This document shows positions 16,607-23,646 of a stretch of 64,000 nucleotides of DNA, in pieces; the stretch's first letter is position 1; each line of letters starts with the position of its first letter. This stretch comes from Phycisphaeraceae bacterium (GTDB lineage: Bacteria; Planctomycetota; Phycisphaerae; Phycisphaerales; UBA1924). The notes below the pieces were generated by a model, which was given only the letters and a program-made list of their open reading frames with translations, was not told the origin of the DNA and ran no database searches. The stretch covers positions 1 through 64,000 of the forward strand of contig JAHBXL010000001.1 of NCBI GenBank assembly GCA_019636495.1, given 5' to 3'. The position numbers and the translations under genes were made by a program.

Positions 16607-17368
16607 TCAGAATCGCATGGTCATCCCGGCAAAGAGCCGGAGGTCATCGGCGGACTCGGTCAAGCCGATGCCGATGCCGCAATCCAGTTGCACATCCTGG
16701 CCGATCCCGAGCGTCAGTCCGGCGTTGGCGGAAGCCTGATAGTCGCCGCGTCGGGCGGCGAGCACGCCGACGTACTCAATGAACCCGCCGAGGTCGCCGA
16801 AGAGGTCGCGGCCGAGCGCGGCGGAATGCACAAACTCAAGGTCGTAGACGCGGTCGTCGGCGTCCCACACGAAGTCGAACTCGGCCATCAGGCCCAGCGA
16901 GAAGCCCCAGTCCAGTTCCATGGCGAACGGCACGATCAGTCCGCCCTCGATGCGCTCGGGCGCGAATGCCGGGTCCCCAACGGGGAACACGACAAACGGC
17001 ATGACCGCCAATGCCGTGTCTCCGCCATCGTTGCCCCAGAGATTGAGTTTGAACCGCAGGCCCGCGGGCCCGGGGCCATCGGCGTGGTCCGCTCCGTGCT
17101 CATCAATCCATGACCACGGCGCAAGGAGCAGTTGCGCCTCGACGCGCTCGGTGAGGCCGATCTTGATGTTCATCGGAGCAAGGGACCAACGGTCGGTCCG
17201 GGCGCCGTCGTCGTCGCGGGTCCACTCCGCGAAACTGAACTCGACCTGGGCGCGACCCGGTTCGACGGTGTAGGGGCTCTCGGTCACGTCGGGCCGGTCG
17301 GCCGAGAGCGGGCGGGCGGAGGGGGGCGCGAGTGTGATGATGGAGCAGACTATCCACGTTGGAGCCAT
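16607..17368 (-). CDS. Outer-membrane beta-barrel protein of the 'transporter' family, candidate manganese porin (253 aa)
   Basis: The N-terminus has a signal-like stretch (W-I-V-C-S-I-I-T-L-A). The rest alternates polar and aromatic strands and ends in M-T-M-R-F, with a C-terminal phenylalanine typical of outer-membrane barrels. It resembles proteins annotated as phenol-pathway MetA-like transporters. Its position upstream of the metal ABC operon, and a perfect MntR-type palindrome 11-26 bp before its start, suggest that it passes Mn(II) across the outer membrane, as the Mur-regulated MnoP does in Bradyrhizobium. ATG 17368 is used; ATG 17386 lies inside the palindrome and is less likely. Confidence 0.68.
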   Translation of the reverse strand: MAPTWIVCSIITLAPPSARPLSADRPDVTESPYTVEPGRAQVEFSFAEWTRDDDGARTDRWSLAPMNIKIGLTERVEAQLLLAPWSWIDEHGADHADGPGPAGLRFKLNLWGNDGGDTALAVMPFVVFPVGDPAFAPERIEGGLIVPFAMELDWGFSLGLMAEFDFVWDADDRVYDLEFVHSAALGRDLFGDLGGFIEYVGVLAARRGDYQASANAGLTLGIGQDVQLDCGIGIGLTESADDLRLFAGMTMRF

Positions 17369-17378
17369 AGTATCAGAA

Positions 17379-17394
17379 TGTAGCATATGCTACA
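17379..17394. promoter_or_regulatory. Perfect 16-bp MntR-type box TGTAGCATATGCTACA
   Basis: This perfect palindrome lies between the divergent outer-membrane gene (start 17368) and mntR (start 17455). Its TAGC-N4-GCTA core matches the core of the E. coli MntR box as I remember it, and the adjacent regulator resembles E. coli MntR. It can control both directions. Confidence 0.78.
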
Positions 17395-17438
17395 GAAAAG
17401 TCAAGCCCGCGCGGTTTGCCGAAGACGGCCGGGCGCGG

Positions 17439-17444
17439 TACGCT
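17439..17444 (+). promoter_or_regulatory. -10 element TACGCT for mntR
   Basis: TACGCT ends 10 nt before ATG 17455 and lies 45 bp downstream of the MntR box. It supports the start at 17455. Confidence 0.4.
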
Positions 17445-17454
17445 CCGTCCGATC

Positions 17455-17949
17455 ATGGCCCGCTCCCCCCGATCCGTCGGCCCCAAGCGATCCGGCGCAG
17501 CGGGTGCGCCCGGGGCGGGACGGACCGCCGCGGACACCGCCCGCGCTCACCAGGCGACCCGCAAGGCCCACGCTCAGGAGACGGCCGAGGACTATGCCGA
17601 GGCGATCGCGGACCTGATCGAATCTGAAGGGGAGGCCCGGGTTGTGGACTTGGCCGACCGACTGGGGGTTTCGCACGTGACGGTGGTCCGTACCATCGCC
17701 CGCCTGCAGCGCGAGGGGCTGGTGGTGACGCGGCCGTACCGCTCGATCCACCTGACCGACCGCGGCCGCGAAATGGCCGAAGATTCTGCTCGGCGGCACG
17801 AGGTGGTGGTGCGGTTTCTTCGGGCATTGGGTATCAGCGAGGCGACGGCTCAGGCCGATGCCGAGGGGATCGAGCACCACGTGAGCGAGGAGACGCTGGC
17901 GGCTTTTGCGCGATTTGCCGATGGTCGCTGGTCGCCGCGCCGGGGCTGA
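17455..17949 (+). CDS. mntR: Manganese-responsive transcriptional regulator MntR, DtxR family (164 aa)
   Basis: Residues 1-40 are a basic tail. The winged helix runs from about residue 45 (E-D-Y-A-E-A-I-A-D-L-I) through the recognition helix V-S-H-V-T-V-V-R-T-I-A-R-L (about 82-94). The C-terminal dimer and metal domain contains R-R-H-E-V-V-V-R-F-L-R-A-L-G-I and A-E-G-I-E-H-H-V-S-E-E-T-L, a block nearly the same as in E. coli MntR. Metal ligands probably lie in the Asp/Glu of the first helix and in E-H-H. There is no SH3-like third domain, as in E. coli MntR. It is divergent from the outer-membrane gene and likely represses both and the ABC operon when Mn is sufficient. Confidence 0.92.
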   Translation: MARSPRSVGPKRSGAAGAPGAGRTAADTARAHQATRKAHAQETAEDYAEAIADLIESEGEARVVDLADRLGVSHVTVVRTIARLQREGLVVTRPYRSIHLTDRGREMAEDSARRHEVVVRFLRALGISEATAQADAEGIEHHVSEETLAAFARFADGRWSPRRG

Positions 17950-18005
17950 GGCGCAAAGTTGGAGGTTTCGCGGAATCGGACGACCCACCGGTCGGTCAGA
18001 GTACG

Positions 18006-18011
18006 TATATT
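18006..18011 (+). promoter_or_regulatory. Possible -10 TATATT upstream of the MoxR operon
   Basis: TATATT lies in a locally AT-rich stretch (about 18001-18016), 72 nt before ATG 18084 and just after mntR. No convincing -35 was found. Confidence 0.35.
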
Positions 18012-18083
18012 GGTTTGCCGAGCCGGCGCGGCTTTGGGAGTCGGGGCGATGGTGCGCGGGCGCGGTGAGATGGAGCGACATCG

Positions 18084-19130
18084 ATGCACCCAGCGGACTC
18101 GGTCGGGGCGGCGGCGGGAACAGCAACAGCGCCTCATCAGGGCAACGGGCGAGCAGGATCGGCGCGCCAGGCCGCAATGGCCGAGCGCGTCCGTGCTCGT
18201 GTGGCGCGAACGGTCGTCGGCCAGGACACCGTGGTCGAACGCATCCTGATCGCGCTGCTCACCGGCGGCCACCTGCTGCTGCAAGGGGTGCCGGGTCTGG
18301 CCAAGACGCTCCTGGTGCACAGCGTGGCCAAAGCGATCGACCTGCAGTTCGGACGCGTGCAGTTCACCATCGACCTGCTGCCTTCGGACATCGTCGGCGC
18401 AGAGATTCTTGACGAGGCGACGCGGCAGTTCCGCATTCACAAGGGGCCGATCTTCACCAACCTCCTGCTGGCCGACGAGATCAACCGCGCCACGCCGAAG
18501 GTGCAGTCGGCGCTGCTGGAGGCGATGCAGGAGCGGAAGGTAACGATCGGCAACACGACGCACCGCCTGCCCGTTCCATTTCTGGTGATCGCGACGCAGA
18601 ACCCCGTCGAGCAGGCGGGTACGTTCGAACTGCCCGAGGCCCAACTCGACCGCTTCATGCTCTGCCACAGGCTCGATTATCCGACCAAGGAGCAGGAGGA
18701 GGAAGTCGTCCGGCGCAGCCTGAAACTCGGGTTGAACAAGTCGGCCGACGGCGGCGCGGTTCCCAAGAGCGCGTTTGATGCCGTCGACGAGGGGCCCGAA
18801 CTGCACGTGAAGGACCTGACCAGCGCGATGGAAGCCGTGCAGAGCGTGCACGTGTCGGACGTGTTCCTGCGGCACTGCATCGACCTCGTGGACCGGACGC
18901 GCCGCACGACCGACCTTGACCTTGGGTGCAGCCCGCGCGCGGGGATCGCGCTTGCGCAGGCCGCGAGGGCCCGAGCGTTCATCTATGGCCGCGACTATGT
19001 GATCCCCGACGATCTCTTCGCGCTGTCCGAGGACGTGCTGCTGCACCGCATGCGCCTGACGTACGAAGCGATGGCCCGCGGCCGCACGACGCGTCAGGTG
19101 CTGCGCGAACTGATGGAACAAGTGTCCTGA
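18084..19130 (+). CDS. MoxR-family AAA+ ATPase (348 aa)
   Basis: This AAA+ ATPase of MoxR type works with VWA-domain partners in assembly or activation of envelope complexes. Walker A G-V-P-G-L-A-K-T is at residues 68-75 and Walker B L-A-D-E-I at about 129-133. Further motifs are I-A-T-Q-N-P-V-E-Q (sensor region) and L-D-R-F-M (arginine-finger region), followed by the MoxR lid with S-P-R-A-G. The first 30 residues are a low-complexity tail. ATG 18084 has a GGAGCG-like site upstream. It heads a run of seven same-strand genes with overlaps or short gaps up to 27651. Confidence 0.93.
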   Translation: MHPADSVGAAAGTATAPHQGNGRAGSARQAAMAERVRARVARTVVGQDTVVERILIALLTGGHLLLQGVPGLAKTLLVHSVAKAIDLQFGRVQFTIDLLPSDIVGAEILDEATRQFRIHKGPIFTNLLLADEINRATPKVQSALLEAMQERKVTIGNTTHRLPVPFLVIATQNPVEQAGTFELPEAQLDRFMLCHRLDYPTKEQEEEVVRRSLKLGLNKSADGGAVPKSAFDAVDEGPELHVKDLTSAMEAVQSVHVSDVFLRHCIDLVDRTRRTTDLDLGCSPRAGIALAQAARARAFIYGRDYVIPDDLFALSEDVLLHRMRLTYEAMARGRTTRQVLRELMEQVS

Positions 19131-19226
19131 CCTGGTCGAACCGCCCATGCCGGGAGCACGCGCCTGACGCTGCACTCCGACATCCTTGCCGCGCCCGCCG
19201 AACTGGCCGCCGATCAGTTCGAACTC

Positions 19227-20045
19227 GTGCTGCGCCGCATGGCCGACGACCTGACCTATGGCACGGATGCGTCGCGGTTTGTGGGGGCGGGAATCGACTA
19301 CGCGCAGACGCGCCCGTTTGCCTATGGCGACAACGTGCGGAGCATCGACTGGAAGGTGACCGCGCGGACGGGCCGCTTCCATGTGAAGGAGTACGAAGCG
19401 ACCAAGCGCTCGCCGCTGTTTGTGCTGGTCGACACGAGCGCATCGATGGCTCTGAGTTCGCTCGGGCCCGGCCGACCGAGCAAGCACGACCTGGCCGTGT
19501 GGCTGGGCGCAGCGCTCGCGCTGGTCGGCCTCCGTCGGCGAAGCCCGGTGTCGATTCTCTCCTGCGGCGAGCGCGACACGGGCGCCGAGGGAGCGCCGAC
19601 GCTCTCGACCGGGCGGGTGTGGCGGCGGATCGAGCAACTGCGTGCGCCCTCGCGCAACGAAGCGACGACGCTCTCGCGGCAGGTCGTGAGGGTCGAATCG
19701 CTCGCGCTGCACACGAGCATGGTGATCGTGTTGAGCGACATGCACGAGGCGGGCGCGGTGGAGGCGATCAAGCGGTTGGGTCAGCGTCACGACGCGATGG
19801 TCATCCAACTCCGCGATCCTGCGGAGGATGCGCCGCTGCGGGCGGGGTTTGTCCGCGCGCAGGAGGCGGAGACCGGGCGAGAGTTCATGCTGCCGCGCGG
19901 GGGGCTGCGGGGCGATGATCTCCGGGCCCAACTCGTCGGCGCGGGCGTCGATCACCTCCTGCTGCGGACCGACGAGCCCGCGATCCCCGCGGTGCGGCGG
20001 ATGCTGGCGCTGCGAGGCGGCGGCGGTCGGAGGGGCGCGAGATGA
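19227..20045 (+). CDS. DUF58/VWA-like protein (272 aa from GTG; true start may be further upstream)
   Basis: The DUF58 core R-P-F-A-Y-G-D-N-V-R-S-I-D-W-K-V is followed by a VWA domain with the MIDAS motif D-T-S-A-S-M (about 72-77) and S-D-M-H-E-A. It is the usual partner of MoxR ATPases. No ATG opens the conserved region. GTG 19227 is the only common start codon after the in-frame stop at 19128, but codons 19164-19226 encode a family-like helix (I-L-A-A-P-A-E-L-A-A-D-Q-F-E-L), so a CTG start at 19164 or 19170 is possible. The end overlaps the next gene by ATGA. Confidence 0.85.
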   Translation: MLRRMADDLTYGTDASRFVGAGIDYAQTRPFAYGDNVRSIDWKVTARTGRFHVKEYEATKRSPLFVLVDTSASMALSSLGPGRPSKHDLAVWLGAALALVGLRRRSPVSILSCGERDTGAEGAPTLSTGRVWRRIEQLRAPSRNEATTLSRQVVRVESLALHTSMVIVLSDMHEAGAVEAIKRLGQRHDAMVIQLRDPAEDAPLRAGFVRAQEAETGREFMLPRGGLRGDDLRAQLVGAGVDHLLLRTDEPAIPAVRRMLALRGGGGRRGAR

Positions 20046-20899
20046 AGTGGCGAGCGGCAAGCCTGATCGCGGCCCTGATGATTGCCGCGTGCGCATTTGC
20101 GCAAGTCCGCCGCGAGGCTGTTCGCACCACCATCGGCATCGAGGGGCGCGCCGTGTTCCGCCACCCGGCGGGCGAGAAGGTGCAGGCGGTGCCGGTCGAC
20201 GACAAGGCGCCGGTGGTCGTGCGCATCGCCGATCAGACTCGAGATGGAGAGTACGTGCTGTACGACCTGCGCTTCATCGCGCAGTACGCGGGCGAGTTCG
20301 ATCTTCGCGACTGCCTTCGGAGGCCCGATGGCACGCCGCTGACGAACGCCGAGCCGCTGCCCGTGTCGATCGGAAAACTGCTGCCCGATGACCACCAGGG
20401 CGCGCTGTTCGAGATCGGCGGGGGGCGCCTGCCGCGGCTGGGGGGGTATCAGGTCGTGCTGCTGGTGATCGGCCCGTTGTGGCTCGCAGTGCCGCTGGTT
20501 GTGCTCGCGCGTCGGATGGCGCGTCCGCGGCCCGCGCCGCCGCCGCGGGTTGCGCCGCCGCGAACGCTGGCCGACCAGTTGCGTCCGCTGGTGGAATCGG
20601 CGATGCGCGGCGAGATGTCGGTTCCGGATCGAGCGCGACTGGAGATGCTGCTGCAGGCCTATTGGCGCGAACGGCTGGGGCTGGGTGCGGGCCTCGATCA
20701 GGCGGGGGCGATGTCGGCCTTGCGAGCCCACCCCGATGCCGGTGAGTTGCTGGCCATGCTCGACCGTTGGCTGCACAGGCCGCGGCGTGCGGGCGAGGCC
20801 GAGGTTGAGGTGTCCGCCGTGCTTGCGCGGTATCGCGAGGCGCGGCCGGTGGACCTGTCGAGCAACGCCGCCGCCGCGGCGGAAAGGGGGCGCGCATGA
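20042..20899 (+). CDS. DUF4381-like membrane protein of the MoxR/VWA operon (285 aa)
   Basis: A signal peptide covers residues 1-20 (M-K-W-R-A-A-S-L-I-A-A-L-M-I-A-A-C-A-F-A). A periplasmic beta-rich domain of about 110 residues follows, then one membrane segment (about 140-158) and a cytoplasmic Pro/Ala-rich and helical tail. This resembles DUF4381/BatD-like components that sit between DUF58 and VWA genes in Bat-type operons. ATG 20042 overlaps the DUF58 stop, and the C-terminus overlaps the next start by 4 bp, so translation is coupled. The biochemical role is unknown. Confidence 0.72.
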   Translation: MKWRAASLIAALMIAACAFAQVRREAVRTTIGIEGRAVFRHPAGEKVQAVPVDDKAPVVVRIADQTRDGEYVLYDLRFIAQYAGEFDLRDCLRRPDGTPLTNAEPLPVSIGKLLPDDHQGALFEIGGGRLPRLGGYQVVLLVIGPLWLAVPLVVLARRMARPRPAPPPRVAPPRTLADQLRPLVESAMRGEMSVPDRARLEMLLQAYWRERLGLGAGLDQAGAMSALRAHPDAGELLAMLDRWLHRPRRAGEAEVEVSAVLARYREARPVDLSSNAAAAAERGRA

Positions 20900-21825
20900 G
20901 CATCGGGTTCTCGCATCCCTGGGTGATGCTGCTGCTGATCGTGCCGGCCGCGCTGGCGGCGTGGGAACTGACACGCCGCGGCGTGCGCGTGCCTGTGCCT
21001 GTCGATCATCGTGAGCACCGGCCGCGCCGGTGGGCCGAGCGGCTGCTCGTATCGGCATCGGTGCTTCCCGCGGTGGTGCTGGCGCTCGTGGTGGTGCTCC
21101 TCGCGGGCCCGCAACGCATGAGCCCGCCTGCGCAGGAGCGCGTGCTGACGAACATTGAGATCGTGCTGGATGTCTCGGGCAGCATGAGTTGGCCGATCGG
21201 CGGGCAGGAGGGAGTGACGCGATTCACCGCGGCGATGGGCGCGATCTCGGAGTTCCGCAAGATGCGGAAGGACGATGCGTACGGATTGACGGCGTTCGGC
21301 GGCGAGGTGATCCGCTGGGTGCCGCTGACGCGCGACTTGACGGCCATCGAGAACGCTCCCAAGTTTCTTGACCCCGCGAGCAACCCGCATCACCTGATGT
21401 CCACGCGGATCGCGCACGCGCTCAAGTTCACCATGGGCACGCTGGCCAAGCAATCCGAGGGGGACAAACTGATCGTGCTCATCTCCGACGGCGAGAGCCC
21501 GGACCTGAACGGGGGCGCGGCACAGCAGATCGGCAACCAACTGCGCGAAGACGGGATCGTGCTCTATGCCGTGCACGTCGGGAGCGACGAGGTGCCGGGC
21601 CAGTTGTACGAGGTGGTGACTCCGACGGGGGGGCAGGTCTTCAGCGCCAACAACCCGCGATCGCTCGTCGGGATCTTCGAGCACATCGACCGGATGGTGC
21701 CGGTGCGCATCCGCGCGACCCAGCCCGAGCCGATTGATTTCTTCTTTCCCTTCGCCGCGGCGTGCGCGGCGGCGCTTGCGCTGCACGGGTTGTGTCTGTT
21801 CGGTCTTCGGTACACGCCATGGTGA
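20896..21825 (+). CDS. BatA-like membrane-anchored VWA protein (309 aa)
   Basis: The layout is that of BatA/BatB: a first membrane segment (about 7-24), a second (about 48-70), then a VWA domain with MIDAS D-V-S-G-S-M (about 93-98) and a further T and D (S-D-G-E-S-P), and a terminal membrane segment (about 280-300). VWA domains bind protein ligands through a divalent metal. The ATG overlaps the previous stop, and the end overlaps the following VWA gene by 7 bp. It probably docks with the MoxR ATPase. Confidence 0.88.
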   Translation: MSIGFSHPWVMLLLIVPAALAAWELTRRGVRVPVPVDHREHRPRRWAERLLVSASVLPAVVLALVVVLLAGPQRMSPPAQERVLTNIEIVLDVSGSMSWPIGGQEGVTRFTAAMGAISEFRKMRKDDAYGLTAFGGEVIRWVPLTRDLTAIENAPKFLDPASNPHHLMSTRIAHALKFTMGTLAKQSEGDKLIVLISDGESPDLNGGAAQQIGNQLREDGIVLYAVHVGSDEVPGQLYEVVTPTGGQVFSANNPRSLVGIFEHIDRMVPVRIRATQPEPIDFFFPFAAACAAALALHGLCLFGLRYTPW

Positions 21826-22889
21826 CACCGCTGCCGATCATCATCGCGTTGTGCGCCGCGGCCGTGGTCGGGCTGGCGGAGTGGCTGCACGCGCGGCGCA
21901 TCGCGCGGGTGCGTGGTCTGCTGCTGGGCGGAGTTTCGCCGACGCTCGTTTCGCGGGCCGCGCCGTGGGCGCGTGTTGCGGGGTTCGCGGTGCTTACATG
22001 GGGGCTGTCGACGCTATTGACGATCGATGGCGCGCCGCGCGGCAACGCCGCGGAGGGCAAGCCCGTCCGTCGCGTGCTCATCTGCCTCGATGTTTCGCCG
22101 AGCATGTACCTTGAGGACGCGGGGCCGAGCGGGCTCATGCCGCGCGGCAAGCGGGCACGGCAGGTACTGCAGTCGGTCTTTGACCGCCTGGACATGACGA
22201 CGACGCGCGTCACGGTGGTGGCGTTCTACACCGCGGCCAAGCCGGTGGTCGTCGATACGTTCGATCTCGAAGTGGTCTCGAACATCCTCGAGGACCTGCC
22301 GCTCGAGCATGCGTTCAAGGAGGGCATGACGAACATGTACTCCGGCGTGCGCGAGGCGGCGCGGATCGCCGAACCCTGGCCGCCGGGCAGCGCGATGCTG
22401 ATCGTTGTTTCCGATGGCGATACGCTGCCGGACTCGATGCCGCCGACGATGCCGAGGTCAATCGTCGATGCGCTGGTGGTCGGCGTTGGCAACCCGCACC
22501 GCGGGTCACAGATCGCGGGTCGGTCGTCGAGACAGGACTCGGCATCGCTCAAACAACTGGCAGCACGCCTCCGCGGCATCTATCACGATGGTAACGCCCA
22601 GCACTTGCCCAGCAGCGTTCTGGCGAATCTCCGGATGCTGCGCAATGAGGGCGAGCAGCAGATCGCGCTGCGGACCATCGCGCTGGCGGCGTGCGGCGTT
22701 GGCAGTTTGTTCGTATGCGGCATGTCGCCGCTGCTGGCCGTGATGGGCTTGCCGCGGGCAATACGGAGCGCGGAGGGGGCCTCATCGGCCCGCGCGGCCG
22801 CGCGTACCGATGAACAACACGGGAACACCGGGCGCGGGTGGACGGTATCAAGTACACTGGTGGGCAACACCTCGGGAGGCAACACATGA
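21819..22889 (+). CDS. Second BatB-like membrane-anchored VWA protein (356 aa)
   Basis: Membrane segments lie at about residues 4-22 and 47-66. A VWA domain follows with an altered MIDAS, D-V-S-P-S-M (about 91-96), where Pro replaces Gly, then S-D-G-D-T. A third membrane segment lies at about 290-318, and the tail is short and low-complexity. ATG 21819 is internal to the longer frame and starts directly with the first membrane helix. The stop overlaps the next gene's ATG. The paired VWA proteins suggest a heteromeric membrane complex. Confidence 0.85.
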   Translation: MVTPLPIIIALCAAAVVGLAEWLHARRIARVRGLLLGGVSPTLVSRAAPWARVAGFAVLTWGLSTLLTIDGAPRGNAAEGKPVRRVLICLDVSPSMYLEDAGPSGLMPRGKRARQVLQSVFDRLDMTTTRVTVVAFYTAAKPVVVDTFDLEVVSNILEDLPLEHAFKEGMTNMYSGVREAARIAEPWPPGSAMLIVVSDGDTLPDSMPPTMPRSIVDALVVGVGNPHRGSQIAGRSSRQDSASLKQLAARLRGIYHDGNAQHLPSSVLANLRMLRNEGEQQIALRTIALAACGVGSLFVCGMSPLLAVMGLPRAIRSAEGASSARAAARTDEQHGNTGRGWTVSSTLVGNTSGGNT

Positions 22890-23614
22890 AGTCCAAGGTC
22901 TACTGGAGCATCTGGGCGCTGGTACCGGTGGCGGTCGGTGCGTGGCACTTGGGGCCCGGGCAGTGCATGATGAAGTGCGACCGCGCGGGCCAGTGTCTGC
23001 GCGATGCAGCCTCGGCGGTTGCCAACGAAGACTGGTCGACCGCCGCCGCGGCGTTTGCCGCGGCACGGGACGCCCTGCCCGACGGCGCCAAGGCCGAGGC
23101 GCTCCGGTTGTCGATCGAAGAGGCCAAGGCGCGGATCGAGGCCGGCGAGTTCATCGAGGGCGCGCAGCAACTGGAGCAGTTGATCGCCGAGCAGGAGGCC
23201 GCGGCAGAGCCTGACACCGCGGCGGTGGAGGAGATGCGCGGCCGACTTGGCGAGGTTGCGTATCTGACGGCGTGGATGATGCGAATCGAGGGCGCGACCG
23301 CGGACGAGTGGAAGCCGGAGACCGAGAAGGCTCGCCAGCAGTTCCGACTGCTTGCGGAAACGACCGAGGATGCTGAGAAGGCCGAGACCTACACCAAGAA
23401 CCTTGAGGCGGCGATCCGCCTTGAGCAGATGGATCTGAGCGAGTTGCTCGCGCTGCCCTTGCCGAAGAAGTGCTGCTCAAACTGCAAGAATTTGTGCGAC
23501 AAGAAGCGCAAGCAGCGGATGAGCCAGTGCAAGAATCCGGGCGACAAAGACGGTCGCGAGCAGATCCAGAAGGACTCGGCCGACTCGGCGAAGAAGCGCG
23601 GCAGCGGCTCATGA
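22886..23614 (+). CDS. Helical periplasmic protein with C-terminal Cys/Lys-rich tail (242 aa)
   Basis: GGGAGG (22874-22879) precedes ATG 22886. Residues 6-24 are a signal anchor. The middle is an alpha-helical Ala/Glu-rich repeat resembling TPR hairpins (A-A-A-A-F-A-A-A-R-D-A-L-P and similar), consistent with the BatC/BatE position in related operons. Near the C-terminus is C-C-S-N-C-K-N-L-C-D-K-K-R-K, a four-cysteine cluster that could bind metal, then a Lys/Asp/Ser-rich tail. No enzyme motif was seen. It probably scaffolds the VWA complex. Confidence 0.72.
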   Translation: MKSKVYWSIWALVPVAVGAWHLGPGQCMMKCDRAGQCLRDAASAVANEDWSTAAAAFAAARDALPDGAKAEALRLSIEEAKARIEAGEFIEGAQQLEQLIAEQEAAAEPDTAAVEEMRGRLGEVAYLTAWMMRIEGATADEWKPETEKARQQFRLLAETTEDAEKAETYTKNLEAAIRLEQMDLSELLALPLPKKCCSNCKNLCDKKRKQRMSQCKNPGDKDGREQIQKDSADSAKKRGSGS

Positions 23615-23646
23615 GCCGCGCGGGTTGAGCCATACGCGAGGCAAGC

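Noticed and set aside
17850..20096. 748-codon antisense open frame across mntR/MoxR/DUF58
   Set aside because: Arg/His/Pro-rich translation with no domain. It is opposite clearly recognised genes and is a by-product of high GC.
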